64,000 nt of DNA from the NCBI RefSeq assembly GCF_051535215.1, contig NZ_JBPPLY010000007.1:92699-156698 (forward strand). Reading direction: 5' to 3'. Below are positions 8,327 to 17,516 of the stretch, one piece after another. Numbering within the stretch: position 1 is the first letter of the stretch; every line of letters starts with the position of its first letter. A program made the translations under genes and the position numbers. The notes beneath the pieces were generated by a model. The model was not told the origin of the DNA. It worked only from the letters and a program-made list of their open reading frames with translations, and ran no database searches. Origin of the DNA: Nitrobacter sp051535215. GTDB lineage: Bacteria; Pseudomonadota; Alphaproteobacteria; Rhizobiales; Xanthobacteraceae.

Positions 8327-8692
8327 TCAGATCAGACCGATTTCGTGAAACTTCGCCGTCACGATGTCCTTGTCGAAGGGCTTCATGATGTATTCGTTGG
8401 CGCCGGCATGAAGCGCGCGGGCGATGTGCGCGACATCGTTCTCCGTGGTGCAGAACACCACCTTCGGCTGATCGCCGCCGGGCATCCGACGCAGGTTGCG
8501 AAGGAATTCGTAACCGTCCATGACCGGCATGTTCCAATCCAGCAGCACGGCATCCGGCAGTTCGCGCTTGCAGGCGTCAAGCGCCTTCTCGCCGTCCTCC
8601 GCCTCGACGATATGGAAATTGAAGCCTTCCAGGATACGCCGCGCGACCTTACGGATAACGCTCGAATCATCCACGACCAGACACGTTTTCAT
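8327..8692 (-). CDS. cheY: Chemotaxis response regulator CheY
   Basis: A 121-residue single-domain receiver protein with acidic pair Asp8-Asp9, phospho-acceptor Asp52 (LLDWNMPVMDG), the CTTEND switch segment and the KPFDKD lysine. CheY-P controls the flagellar motor. The start MKTCLVVDDS has GGAGG upstream; an upstream in-frame ATG would add 24 residues not found in CheY. It lies between cheW and cheB in the che operon. Confidence 0.93.
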   Translation of the reverse strand: MKTCLVVDDSSVIRKVARRILEGFNFHIVEAEDGEKALDACKRELPDAVLLDWNMPVMDGYEFLRNLRRMPGGDQPKVVFCTTENDVAHIARALHAGANEYIMKPFDKDIVTAKFHEIGLI

Positions 8693-8760
8693 TTCGGCCT
8701 CCGCTTCTTTCCAACCTTCATGACGGGACGTTTTCCCGATAACTCTGCTTGCCGCCGGTC

Positions 8761-9246
8761 TCAAGCCGCAAGCTTGTCAGGCGCAATCTCCAAGATCCGA
8801 TCGACATCGAGAACGACCATCAATTGTCCATCAAGCCGATGCACACCCGCCGACATCTCCGTCATCCGCGCATCGAGGTTGGCTGGATTGACCTCGCGGC
8901 TGTCATCCGGAAGCGCCATGACCTCGCCGATGGAATCGATCAGGAGTCCGTAGGACTCGCCCCGCAGTTCGACGCCGACGGCCATCGGCGGGCGATCGGC
9001 CTCCTGCTTCGGAAGGCCCAGTCGCGCGCGCATTTCGATCGCAGTGACGATACGGCCGCGCAGGTTCAAAACGCCCGCCACGTCGTTCGATGCCAGCGGC
9101 ACCCGGGTCAGGCGTTCGGGTTTGAACACGTCCTGTACCCGCGAGATCGGAAGGCCGAACAACTGTCCGCCGATCGTCGCGGTCACGTATTCGGTAAACG
9201 CGCTTTCGCCGCCTTGATTTACCATGGTCATGCTCTGATCCTTCAT
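8761..9246 (-). CDS. cheW: Chemotaxis coupling protein CheW
   Basis: A 161-residue CheW that links chemoreceptors to CheA in the signalling array. The SH3-like fold is recognisable from EYVTATIGGQLFGLPI, GVLNLRGRIVTAIEMRARLGL and GLLIDSIGEVMALP. Its ATG overlaps the cheA stop (ATGA, 4 bp), so the two are probably translationally coupled. Normal family length. Confidence 0.94.
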   Translation of the reverse strand: MKDQSMTMVNQGGESAFTEYVTATIGGQLFGLPISRVQDVFKPERLTRVPLASNDVAGVLNLRGRIVTAIEMRARLGLPKQEADRPPMAVGVELRGESYGLLIDSIGEVMALPDDSREVNPANLDARMTEMSAGVHRLDGQLMVVLDVDRILEIAPDKLAA

Positions 9247-11954
9247 GCCGCCACCCGGTTCGTTTCGGCGGTCTGTTCCTTCAGCGCCGCAATGAGGCCG
9301 GGCCGGTCGAACTTGGCGACGTAATCGTGGAAGCCGGCCTGACGACCCCGCTCGATCGCGGCCGGAGAAATCATCGACGACAGCGCGATGATCGGAGTTC
9401 CGCTCAGGCGGCGATCGGAGCGCACCGTCTCGGCGAACTCGAAACCGTTCATGTCAGGCATTTCGATATCGGTGAGGATCGCGTCGAACTCCTGGCCTGA
9501 CCGCAGAACGACGAGCCCTTCCTGCGCGTTGGTCGCGAGGCGAACCTGATATCCTGCGGCCTTGAGAACCGGCGCCAGCATGTTGCGGAAAAAGGCGCTG
9601 TCATCCACCAGCAGCACCGACCGCGTGGCAGCGTCGGCGCGCATCTCCTTGCGCTTGAACCAGTCGGAAAAAGCCATCGGCAGGAAATGACCGATATCGA
9701 TCACGTCCGTCGCCCGGCCCTTGATGACGGCGGAGCCGAGAATGCCCTGCTGATTGCTCGCCACCTCGATATTCAGCCGCTCCTCGACGATGTCGATGAT
9801 CTCATCGACCACCAAGCCCGCCGCCCGGCCTTCGTCAGCGAACACCAGGACGGCTTGCGACCCCTCGGTTCCGACCGAAACGCCCTCCATCTGCACCAGC
9901 GGCATGAGTTGATCGCGGTACTGCACCATATAGCGACCGTCGGAGATCTCGATCTTGTCGACACCGATCTCCTCCAGTCGCGTGACGAGTGCGAGTGGCA
10001 CGGCCTTGGGCTGGTCCGATCCGGCGCGGAATACCAGCAGCGAGGTCATCTGCTCGGCGTCGCTGGCGCCTGCTCCGCGTTCGTCGGCGATTTCCTGCTG
10101 CGTCGCGACCGATGCGCCGAGCGCGTGCGCGATGCCGTTCGGATCGATGATCATGATTACGGCGCCGTCGCCGAGAATGGTGTTGCCCGAGAACATGCCG
10201 ATGTGCCGCAGCATGGTCGACATCGGCTTGACCACGATTTCCTCGGTATGGAATACGCCGTCCACGACAATGCCGAAGGTCTGGTTTCCGACCTGCGTGA
10301 CCACGATGAAACCGTTCTCCGGATCGCTGGACGCGCCATCATCGATCTTCAGAAGCTTCTTCAGGTGCATCAGCGGCAGCAGCTTGTTGCGCAGCCGCAG
10401 GACCGGTGTGTCCTTGATACGTTCGATACGGTGCTCCGAATCCGCCCGCACGCGCACCAGTTCGACCACCGAGAGCTGCGGTATCGCATAACGCTCGCCC
10501 GCAGCCTCCACGATCAACGCCGACACGATCGCCAGCGTCAGCGGAATCTTGACGGTGATGCTCGAACCCTCGCCGGCCACCGACTTGACGTCGATGGTGC
10601 CGCCGATCTGGTCGATGTTGGAACGCACGACGTCCATGCCGACGCCGCGTCCGGAAACGGCGGTCACGGCCGCCGCGGTCGAGAATCCCGGCGCGAAGAT
10701 GAACTTGTGGATCTGCGCCTCGGTCATCTTCTCGAGTTCGGCCTCGGTCGCGAGGCCGTTCTGAATCGCCTTGGCCTTGATGCGCTCGGTGTTGAGACCG
10801 CGGCCATTGTCGGCGATGCAGATGATGATGTGGCCACCCTCATGATAGGCCAGAAGGCGGATGGTGCCCTGTTCCGGCTTGCCCGCCTTGAGCCGTTCCG
10901 CCGGCGTTTCAAGGCCGTGATCGGCGGAATTACGCACCATGTGCGTCAGCGGATCCTTGATCAGATCGAGGACCTGGCGGTCGAGCTCGGTGTCAGCACC
11001 ATGCATCTCGAGTTCGATCTGCTTGCCGAGTTCGCTCGACAGATCGCGCACGATACGCGGCAGCTTCTGCCAGGCGTTTCCGATCGGCTGCATGCGCGTC
11101 TTCATGACGCCTTCCTGCAGCTCGGCGGTGACGTTGGACAGCCGTTGCAACGGCACCTTGAATTCGTTGTCCTCGTGGCGGCGGCTGATCTCAAGCAACT
11201 GGTTGCGCGTCAACACGAGCTCGGACACCATCGTCATCAGATGTTCGAGCGTATCGACGTTGACACGGATCGACTGGTGAGAAACCCGATCGCTTTCCGG
11301 AGTGTCTTCAGCTTTCTTCGACGCCGCCTTGACGGCAGTTTTCGGAGCAGCGGCCGGCGCGGGCGTTGCGGATGCCGGCTGCGGAGCGGGCGCGGGCTGC
11401 GGAGCGGCAGACGCGGCCGATTCGACCTCCGTCTCCCGGAACGCGCGCTCGAGATCATCGAGCGATACCTCGCCCGGGCGAAGCTGACGTTCGAGAACCT
11501 GATAAGTGAGCGTCCCCGCCGTCTCGGCGGCCGGCGCTTCGGCGGCAGGCTCGGGAACGGGAGCGGCAGCTTCAGAAGCGCCATGCTCTGCCATGTGATG
11601 CAGCAGCTCGATCAGATCGGTATCCGATCCTTCCGGCTCGGCTTCAGTCGCCTCGAGCTGGCTGAGGATATCCCTGATGCGATCGATGGTGGAAAGAATG
11701 AGCGTCACGGCCTCGCCGGTCACCGGCATGCCGTCGCGAAACTTGCCCATCAGCGTTTCCGCCGCATGGGCGAGCGCCTCCAGCCTCGGAAGGCCCAGAA
11801 AACCGCACGTCCCCTTGATGGTGTGGACCAGCCGGAAGATATTATCCAATATCTTCGCGTTGTTCGGATCCTGCTCGAAGCTGACGAGCTGATTGTCGAC
11901 GGTGTCCAGACTCTCGTTCGTCTCGGTCAGGAATTCGCGGAGGAGATCGTCCAT
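9243..11954 (-). CDS. cheA: Hybrid chemotaxis histidine kinase CheA with C-terminal receiver domain
   Basis: A 903-residue kinase. Domains in order: HPt with phospho-His44 (RLVHTIKGTCGFLG), an Ala/Pro-rich linker (about 125-225), dimerisation domain, HATPase (DPLTHMVRNSADHG, DNGRGLN, GRGVGMDVV), a CheW domain, a second CheW-like segment (about 620-760), and a receiver with Asp829 (ILTDIEMPDMNG). The start MDDLLREF is the family N-terminus; the upstream in-frame ATG adds 22 unrelated residues. The operon order A-W-Y-B-R and the CheA-receiver fusion resemble the Che1 clusters of Rhodospirillum centenum and Azospirillum. The extra receiver may act as a phosphate sink; this is inferred. Confidence 0.95.
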   Translation of the reverse strand: MDDLLREFLTETNESLDTVDNQLVSFEQDPNNAKILDNIFRLVHTIKGTCGFLGLPRLEALAHAAETLMGKFRDGMPVTGEAVTLILSTIDRIRDILSQLEATEAEPEGSDTDLIELLHHMAEHGASEAAAPVPEPAAEAPAAETAGTLTYQVLERQLRPGEVSLDDLERAFRETEVESAASAAPQPAPAPQPASATPAPAAAPKTAVKAASKKAEDTPESDRVSHQSIRVNVDTLEHLMTMVSELVLTRNQLLEISRRHEDNEFKVPLQRLSNVTAELQEGVMKTRMQPIGNAWQKLPRIVRDLSSELGKQIELEMHGADTELDRQVLDLIKDPLTHMVRNSADHGLETPAERLKAGKPEQGTIRLLAYHEGGHIIICIADNGRGLNTERIKAKAIQNGLATEAELEKMTEAQIHKFIFAPGFSTAAAVTAVSGRGVGMDVVRSNIDQIGGTIDVKSVAGEGSSITVKIPLTLAIVSALIVEAAGERYAIPQLSVVELVRVRADSEHRIERIKDTPVLRLRNKLLPLMHLKKLLKIDDGASSDPENGFIVVTQVGNQTFGIVVDGVFHTEEIVVKPMSTMLRHIGMFSGNTILGDGAVIMIIDPNGIAHALGASVATQQEIADERGAGASDAEQMTSLLVFRAGSDQPKAVPLALVTRLEEIGVDKIEISDGRYMVQYRDQLMPLVQMEGVSVGTEGSQAVLVFADEGRAAGLVVDEIIDIVEERLNIEVASNQQGILGSAVIKGRATDVIDIGHFLPMAFSDWFKRKEMRADAATRSVLLVDDSAFFRNMLAPVLKAAGYQVRLATNAQEGLVVLRSGQEFDAILTDIEMPDMNGFEFAETVRSDRRLSGTPIIALSSMISPAAIERGRQAGFHDYVAKFDRPGLIAALKEQTAETNRVAA

Positions 11955-12267
11955 TGCCTTCTGGCCCTCGAACTGCCGGGGCGACGTCGTCGCGCCTTTT
12001 CGCGGCCGGACAAGTTTCAACCCAAAGCATTTAATATTGGTTGAGCAAGCGGAAAAGAATGCATCAAGGATCGGTGCGGCGGACTCGTCGCGACAAGCCT
12101 TCGAGCAAGGTCACCGCATCCCTCGGGATTTTGACCGACCCGGATACAAGGCGTTTGACCTTGATTTAGCAACGAAAAGAAACACGCTTGGCAACCGGAT
12201 CAAAACCCTGCCGCTGACCTCCGCGAACCCGGAAACCATTTGTTCACCTTATCAGGCGACGCCGAGT
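11955..12267. other. Intergenic stretch between chpT and cheA
   Basis: There is no supported gene in these 313 bp, which should hold the promoter of the che operon on the minus strand. An AT-rich patch lies around 12027-12040 (GCATTTAATATTGG). I see no consensus CtrA box and no clear terminator after chpT, so chpT read-through into cheA cannot be excluded. Confidence 0.4.
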
Positions 12268-12915
12268 TCAACGGGCGCTGACAATCACTTTCTCACTGTC
12301 AGGAGCAATCGAGACGCTGATACCACAGGCATCAGCAAGCAGGCGGGTGTAGTAGGGCTGAATCGCATGCGCATCGACGGCGCCAGTGGCGCCGGACGCG
12401 AGAAGATCGACGACGTTCTGCGATACGCGAGCGTTCGTTCCGGCGGCAGTGATCTGAAAGCCCATCGCTTCGCCTTCGCCCAGCGGATCGACGCTCAGCA
12501 CGCCGCCACGCGGAATCATCTGCTGCGCGATCACCAACAGGTTGAGCAGCAGTTTCACCCTGTTCTTTGGCAAAAGAAGACGAGGCAAATTCCAGGCGAT
12601 CGTGATCTTGCCATCCTCGAAATGGCCTTTCGCCATGGCCTGCGCATCGCCGAGATCGATCTGCGCACCGGCCGAGCCCGCGGCGCCGAATGCGAGACGG
12701 CAGAACTGGAGCCGTGCCGAGGCTGTCTTGGCGCTCTTGCGAATCAGATCGAGGGCGAATTCGCGATCGTCCGGCTTCGGATTGTCGTCCAGCACCTCGA
12801 GCCCGTTGACGATTGCGCCAACCGGACTAATGAGGTCATGACAGACGCGCGAACACAGCAGTGCTGCGAGTTCGAGCATATCGGGAACGGGACCGGGAGA
12901 CGACGTGCCAGACAT
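12268..12915 (-). CDS. chpT: Histidine phosphotransferase ChpT
   Basis: A 215-residue ChpT. It relays phosphate from the hybrid kinase CckA to CtrA and CpdR. The DHp-like helix carries the phosphorylated His26 in SRVCHDLISPVGAI, followed by NGLEVLDDN and a degenerate, non-catalytic ATPase-like domain (KLLLNLLVIAQQMIPRGG). The start has AGGAGC upstream; the open frame continues far upstream, antisense to cysQ, but that part is not protein-like. Lies directly upstream of the che operon and is divergent from cysQ. Confidence 0.9.
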   Translation of the reverse strand: MSGTSSPGPVPDMLELAALLCSRVCHDLISPVGAIVNGLEVLDDNPKPDDREFALDLIRKSAKTASARLQFCRLAFGAAGSAGAQIDLGDAQAMAKGHFEDGKITIAWNLPRLLLPKNRVKLLLNLLVIAQQMIPRGGVLSVDPLGEGEAMGFQITAAGTNARVSQNVVDLLASGATGAVDAHAIQPYYTRLLADACGISVSIAPDSEKVIVSAR

Positions 12916-13059
12916 GATACCTGCTCCTGGGATCCGTTTCGGCAAATCCGCAGCAACCGGACTTGCAGCGTGCGGACCTGACGAATCAAACGACCTTGGT
13001 GGCTTGATACACTGCCGGAGCCTGGGCTGCCACCGAAAGGCGGTCGCCGCCGTTCCACC

Positions 13060-13896
13060 GTGCCGCGCAAGGACGATTCGAACGTGCCGGTGATCGACGC
13101 TCAAACGGCCGCGGCGCTGATGAATCCCCTCACCACGCTGGTGGCGAAAGCGGGCGCCGCCGTCCTCTCGGTCAATCGCGATCGCATGACGGTCAGCGGC
13201 AAGGCCGACGGCTCTCCCGTAACCGAGGCGGACCTCGCCTCCGACCGGATTATTGCCGAAGGGCTCGCACGACTCTACCCCGATATTCCGCTGCTGTCGG
13301 AAGAACGCGTGCATATTGCCCCGCCTCCTTATGCCGGCAGCCTCTTCGTGATCGATCCGCTCGACGGCACCAAGGAATTCATCGCCAGCCGCGACGAATT
13401 CACCGTCAATCTCGCGATCGTCACGAATGGAGTGCCGCTGTTGGGCATCATCGGCGCGCCCGCGCTTGGTTCGATCTGGCGAGGTCTCATCGGCCATGGC
13501 GCGCAGCGCATCGCGGTCGCGACCAACGGCGACGTCGGCGCAGCCACGCCGATCACAACTCGGCCGTATCCCCTCCACGGGGCATGGATCGCCGCCGTCA
13601 GCCGATCCCACGGCGACAGCCGTTCGGAAGCCTTCATCGACAGCCGGCCCGGCGCGGTACGCCGGCCGCTCGGCTCCGCCGTCAAGTTCTGCCGGATCGC
13701 GGAGGGCGGAGCCGATATCTATCCCCGTCTCGCCCCCACCTGCGAATGGGACGTTGCAGCGGGTCATGCGCTGGTCGTCGCCGCCGGCGGCAAGGTCACG
13801 GACGGGAGCGGCGCACCACTGCGTTTCGGCGAATCGCGCGCAGGATTTGTGGTGCCGGAGTTTATCGCCTGGGGCGACCCGTCGGCCGCTCCCTGA
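13060..13896 (+). CDS. cysQ: 3'(2'),5'-bisphosphate nucleotidase CysQ
   Basis: About 278 residues, inositol monophosphatase superfamily. CysQ removes the 3' phosphate from PAP/PAPS, a by-product of sulfate assimilation. Metal-binding motifs are present: LLSEER, DPLDGTKEF at about 92-100 and CEWDVAAGHALV near 227. The start is uncertain: GTG at 13060 gives the length used here, with GTGs at 13084 and 13090 and an ATG at 13120 as alternatives. It is divergent from chpT and convergent with the YHS gene. Confidence 0.88.
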   Translation: MPRKDDSNVPVIDAQTAAALMNPLTTLVAKAGAAVLSVNRDRMTVSGKADGSPVTEADLASDRIIAEGLARLYPDIPLLSEERVHIAPPPYAGSLFVIDPLDGTKEFIASRDEFTVNLAIVTNGVPLLGIIGAPALGSIWRGLIGHGAQRIAVATNGDVGAATPITTRPYPLHGAWIAAVSRSHGDSRSEAFIDSRPGAVRRPLGSAVKFCRIAEGGADIYPRLAPTCEWDVAAGHALVVAAGGKVTDGSGAPLRFGESRAGFVVPEFIAWGDPSAAP

Positions 13897-13918
13897 CGCG
13901 GCTTGCCCGCTCCTGCAT

Positions 13919-14425
13919 CTATTGCGCCAACGTTTCCTTCAGCACGGCCCAGCGCCGCATGGCGTCGTGCAGATAGCGCGCCGGATCGGTCGCGAAAGCC
14001 GCGCGGGTGTCCTCATGACCAAACAGGTAAAGCCGCTGGCCGACAATCAGCCAGAGCCGGGCGGTTCCGGCGAAAGTCACCCCCCGCGCAATGTCCACCG
14101 GATCATAGCCGCCGAAACGCGGGCTATACACATCCGGATTCGCGATAAAAAACGCCCGATTGTCGGGGTTGCTGAAGCGCCAGATGGCGCCGCCCTGCGA
14201 CACCTCGAAAGCGGGGTCGCCCTGCACTGCACGGCCGTCGGTAAAGAAAGCCACGGGATCGAACCCGCCGATCGCCAGACCCGTATAACGGTCGGCCACG
14301 ACCCGCTCCGAGGTCGCCGCCCTGGCTGCGAGGTCCAGCCCGGTGCCGGCCAGCCCACACCCCAGCAAGGCGATCGCCACAACCGCGAAGCGCAAGCCGT
14401 TTCCTTCCTGCCGCCGTGCCGTCAT
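13919..14425 (-). CDS. Exported YHS-domain protein
   Basis: A 168-residue protein with a hydrophobic N-terminal signal segment (about 11-32) and one YHS-like domain (YTGLAIGGFDPVAFF, then WRFSNPDNRAFFIANPDVYSPRFGGYDP). YHS domains are thought to bind metals such as copper, often near heavy-metal transporters, but no transporter is adjacent here. The exact role is unknown. The start ATG at 14425 directly precedes the signal peptide; the longer in-frame reading has no coding character. Confidence 0.75.
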   Translation of the reverse strand: MTARRQEGNGLRFAVVAIALLGCGLAGTGLDLAARAATSERVVADRYTGLAIGGFDPVAFFTDGRAVQGDPAFEVSQGGAIWRFSNPDNRAFFIANPDVYSPRFGGYDPVDIARGVTFAGTARLWLIVGQRLYLFGHEDTRAAFATDPARYLHDAMRRWAVLKETLAQ

Positions 14426-14538
14426 AGTTGGTACGGATAACGTGTGAGTCGAGGGGACGATCGCCGCGTCATACCGACCGTCTGTCAGCATCGGGTTAAA
14501 GGCGCCGCAACAAGTTTCGCTACCTTGGGGGGACTTCC

Positions 14539-15168
14539 ATGACTTTGATTTCACGCCTTGCAGCGGTCGCGCTCGCTGCCGTGACGACGTTCTGGATCGT
14601 GCCGGCGCCCGCCCAGCAGTCAGCGCCGCCATACGAAGCCTCTCCGGGCCAGCAATTACCGCCGCCGCAACGGCACGCCGGCCCAGGCAACTATTCGTCG
14701 GACGAGCTGCTCAGATCCGGGACCCGGTTCTTCGGCAACGTCTCTCGGGGCCTCGCCTCGGTCATCGAACGCGCCGTGAGCCAGTGGGGCCTGCCGAACG
14801 GTTACATCCTGGGCGAGGAAGGCTCGGGCGCCTTCGTCGCCGGTCTGCGCTACGGCGAGGGCACCCTCTACACCAAGAATGCCGGTGACCTGAAGGTCTA
14901 TTGGCAGGGTCCGTCGGTCGGTTTCGACTGGGGCGGCGATGGCGCCCGAACCATGACGCTGGTTTACAATCTGCCGGCCACCAATGCGATCTATCAGCGC
15001 TTCGCCGGCATCGAAGGCTCCGCCTACATCGTCGGCGGCTTCGGCATGACGGCGCTGACCGCGAACAACATCGTGCTGGTGCCGATCCGCTCCGGCCTCG
15101 GGCTTAGGCTTGGTGCCAATATCGGCTATCTCAAGTTTACGCCGCAGGCGACCTGGAACCCGTTCTAA
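14539..15168 (+). CDS. eipA: DUF1134 envelope protein, EipA family
   Basis: A 209-residue exported protein. An N-terminal signal peptide (cleavage after APAQQ, about residue 27) leads into the DUF1134 domain (LASVIERAVSQWGLPNGYILGEEGSGAFVAGLRYGEG, then VGFDWGGDGARTMTLVYNL). Brucella EipA is a periplasmic DUF1134 protein needed for envelope integrity, so a similar role is likely. Alphaproteobacterial in distribution. The following coiled-coil membrane protein is on the same strand after 145 bp. Confidence 0.85.
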   Translation: MTLISRLAAVALAAVTTFWIVPAPAQQSAPPYEASPGQQLPPPQRHAGPGNYSSDELLRSGTRFFGNVSRGLASVIERAVSQWGLPNGYILGEEGSGAFVAGLRYGEGTLYTKNAGDLKVYWQGPSVGFDWGGDGARTMTLVYNLPATNAIYQRFAGIEGSAYIVGGFGMTALTANNIVLVPIRSGLGLRLGANIGYLKFTPQATWNPF

Positions 15169-15313
15169 CTTTCTGATGGCAGCGCCCACGTTTCCTCGCG
15201 GCCTAGCCGGATTCCACCTGAGCGGAAATGCCTTGCGAGGCGTGCCGCTGGTGTTTTGCCGGCCGCTCATGGCATGGTAGCCGAATCCTTATCCGGCTTG
15301 TGGAGCGCTCCCC

Positions 15314-16579
15314 ATGGTCGAGCCGATCATGTATCTGGCGATCGGTTTTCTGGTTTCGATGCTGTGCGGACTGATGATTATGCCGCTCGTGCACAACCGC
15401 GCCGTCCGCCTCACCACCAAACGCCTTGAAGCGGCGACGCCGCTGTCGATGGCCGAAATCCAGGCCGACAAGGATCAGTTGCGCGCCGAATTCGCGATGT
15501 CGGCAAGGCGGCTGGAAATGAGCGTCGAACAGCTGAAGAGGAAAACCGCCAGCCAGTCCGCCGAACTCGGCAAAAAAGCCGACGCAATCAACCGGCTGAA
15601 GGTCGAGCTTGGCGAAAAGAACGCCGCTATATTCAGCCTCGAGGGGCACGAGAAGAAGGTGGGACAGCATCTGCAGTCCACCGAACAGGAGCTCGCCACA
15701 AAGGCCGAAACTCTGCAGAGCGCCGAGCAGACCCTCGCACAAAGCCAGGCCGAGCTCGCCCGGCTTCGCCAGGAACTGTCGGATCGCTCACTGACGGCGG
15801 AAAGCCGGCAAGCCGAACTGTTCGTGGTGCGCACGCAGGTCGAGCGATTGCAGGGCCGGGTCAGCGAAGTCGAAAAAGAACTCGCCGACACGCAAGCGCT
15901 CCTCGAACAGCAGCGCGGCGTAACGGCTTCCACCGTCCGGGAGCGCGACGATGCACGCAGACACGTGGAAAATCTGAGCCAGCGCATCGTCACCATCGAC
16001 AGCCAGCTCATCGACAAGACCAAGGAAGCGGAGCGGCTCGGCGGCCGTGTCAGAGAACTCGAAAGCCAGCTTGCCGCTCAGACCAGGACCTTGGCCGAGC
16101 GGGACAAGGAGGTCGGTCCATTGCGCAAAGCCAATGCAGCCGCGCAACTCACCATCAGCGAGTTGCGCGAGGAGATCGCGTCGTTGAACGGCGGCAAGTC
16201 TCCGCTCATCGACGGACTGCGCAACGAAATGATCGCAGCCGAACGGGCGCTGCGCGCCGCCCACGACGAACGGGCCAAACTTCAGCGCGACATCACCGTG
16301 ATCCAACGGCAAGCGGCCTCTTCAGGCACGGCCGAGCAGATGGAAAACGCGCTGCTGCGCGAGCGTATCAATGATATCGCCGCCGAGGTCTCCAGGCTGG
16401 CCATCACCATCGAGGGACCGGATTCACCGATCAAGGCCATACTGGCGGCTGACGCAACGCCGGCCAGGACGGCGAAAGCGGTGAACGGCGCAGGCGGCAG
16501 CGGCGCAATTCCCTCAACCGTCTCGCTGGCCGACCGCATCCGGGCCTTGCAATCCCAGGCTTCCCGCGGCGGGGGTTAG
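15314..16579 (+). CDS. Membrane-anchored coiled-coil protein of unknown function
   Basis: A 421-residue protein with one N-terminal membrane segment (about 5-25) followed by a long Glu/Gln/Arg/Lys-rich coiled coil to about residue 340 and a short Gly/Ala tail. I recognise the architecture from related genomes but no function is known to me. The long cytoplasmic or periplasmic rod suggests a structural or scaffolding role. The antisense frame is open for part of its length but is a codon-bias shadow. No terminator is seen after it. Confidence 0.7.
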   Translation: MVEPIMYLAIGFLVSMLCGLMIMPLVHNRAVRLTTKRLEAATPLSMAEIQADKDQLRAEFAMSARRLEMSVEQLKRKTASQSAELGKKADAINRLKVELGEKNAAIFSLEGHEKKVGQHLQSTEQELATKAETLQSAEQTLAQSQAELARLRQELSDRSLTAESRQAELFVVRTQVERLQGRVSEVEKELADTQALLEQQRGVTASTVRERDDARRHVENLSQRIVTIDSQLIDKTKEAERLGGRVRELESQLAAQTRTLAERDKEVGPLRKANAAAQLTISELREEIASLNGGKSPLIDGLRNEMIAAERALRAAHDERAKLQRDITVIQRQAASSGTAEQMENALLRERINDIAAEVSRLAITIEGPDSPIKAILAADATPARTAKAVNGAGGSGAIPSTVSLADRIRALQSQASRGGG

Positions 16580-16648
16580 CTTGAAGGGACCAGCTTGCCT
16601 GGTCACGTTGCCGATCCTGCAGCTTGTCGTTCGGTATGAGATGCTTTT

Positions 16649-17167
16649 GTGCCTGCTTTGATCTCGTTTTCCGGGTTGCCGGGGGTCGGCAAAACGACTG
16701 TTGCCCGTGCTTTGGCGCAGAAAATCCGAGCCGCGTATATACGCGTGGATTCTATCGAGACCGCGCTGAAAAACAGTAGCTTGCAAATCCATTCGGCAGA
16801 GGATGCCGGATACCTTGCAGCCATTGCAGTTGCGAAAGACAATCTGACGATCGGCCTCGACGTTGTTGCCGATACCGTAAATCCTGTCGAGCTTACAAGG
16901 AAGTGGTGGTCTGATGTGGCAGAGGCCTGCGATGCACGATTGTTGAACGTGGAAATTGTGTGCTCAGACGCGGCCGAGCACAAACGGCGGATAGAAGAAC
17001 GTCGAAGCGATATGGTTGGTCTTGATCTGCCGGACTGGAAAGGTGTTCAAAGCCGCAACTACGAAAGGTGGGCCATTCATCGCCTGGTACTGGATACCAG
17101 CAAGCTGTCAGAGAAGGATTGCGTCATAGCGATCATTGAAAGCCTGGCCAAAGCGTCGGAAGGCTAA
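16649..17167 (+). CDS. P-loop kinase-like ATPase (AAA_33 type)
   Basis: A 172-residue protein with Walker A GLPGVGKTT at residues 9-17 and an Arg-rich lid segment (EHKRRIEERRSD) at about 112-123, the pattern of small-molecule kinases such as gluconate or adenylylsulfate kinase. The substrate cannot be told. It begins with GTG at 16649. Codon use is less GC-biased than its neighbours (TTG, GTT, GCA, AAT and TAT are common), and it sits just upstream of tRNA-Val and a dispersed repeat, so recent acquisition is possible. Confidence 0.7.
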   Translation: MPALISFSGLPGVGKTTVARALAQKIRAAYIRVDSIETALKNSSLQIHSAEDAGYLAAIAVAKDNLTIGLDVVADTVNPVELTRKWWSDVAEACDARLLNVEIVCSDAAEHKRRIEERRSDMVGLDLPDWKGVQSRNYERWAIHRLVLDTSKLSEKDCVIAIIESLAKASEG

Positions 17168-17180
17168 CATCGGTATCCAT

Positions 17181-17270
17181 AGCGTTTTCGAGGGAAGTGG
17201 ATACCGGCTCGCGTGAAGAAAACGCGTCAAAACGAAATCAGCCTCGCTTCTGATTTCCATCAGAAGCGAA
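17181..17270 (-). repeat. Dispersed intergenic repeat, family 1, copy A
   Basis: A nearly full copy of a repeat found at least five more times in this window. Read on the minus strand it has a hairpin arm pair (CTTCTGATGG.../...CAGAAG), then TTTTGACGCGTTTTCTTCACG, then CCGGTATCCACTT and a final GAAAACGCT. It lies between the P-loop kinase and tRNA-Val and is the copy most like the one inside rsm22. Confidence 0.8.
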
Positions 17271-17371
17271 AAAACTCCAGCAATTCTACGCGGGGGAGGC
17301 AGGTCCGTGCAGGTTTCGGACTAGACATCCACTATGGATTCTGTAAGAAATCCCGGCTGTTACAGCACTTA

Positions 17372-17446
17372 GGGCGCATAGCTCAGCGGGAGAGCGTTCC
17401 CTTCACACGGGAGAGGTCCAAGGTTCGATCCCTTGTGCGCCCACCA
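17372..17446 (+). tRNA. tRNA-Val (CAC)
   Basis: The full cloverleaf can be folded: acceptor arms GGGCGCA / TGCGCCC, D-arm GCTC...GAGC, anticodon stem TTCCC / GGGAG with loop TTCACAC (anticodon CAC), T-arm CAAGG-TTCGATC-CCTTG. CCA is encoded, at 17444-17446. Confidence 0.95.
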
Positions 17447-17516
17447 TCGGGTCCTGCGACGCATGCGTCGCGCCGCAGGCCATTACGATCCGACCGTTAT
17501 AGCCCGACCCGATTTC

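Noticed and set aside
7106..8953. 615-codon open frame on the plus strand opposite cheB and cheY
   Set aside because: Spans two well-identified genes and their gaps on the other strand; composition is that of an antisense shadow.
9687..12044. 785-codon open frame on the plus strand opposite cheA
   Set aside because: It mirrors the codon bias of cheA on the other strand, has His/Arg/Asp-rich composition, no domain and no ribosome site; cheA is certain.
12916..13767. N-terminal extension of the chpT frame across cysQ
   Set aside because: The extension is antisense to cysQ, which has clear catalytic motifs, and ChpT is complete from 12915 with a ribosome site.
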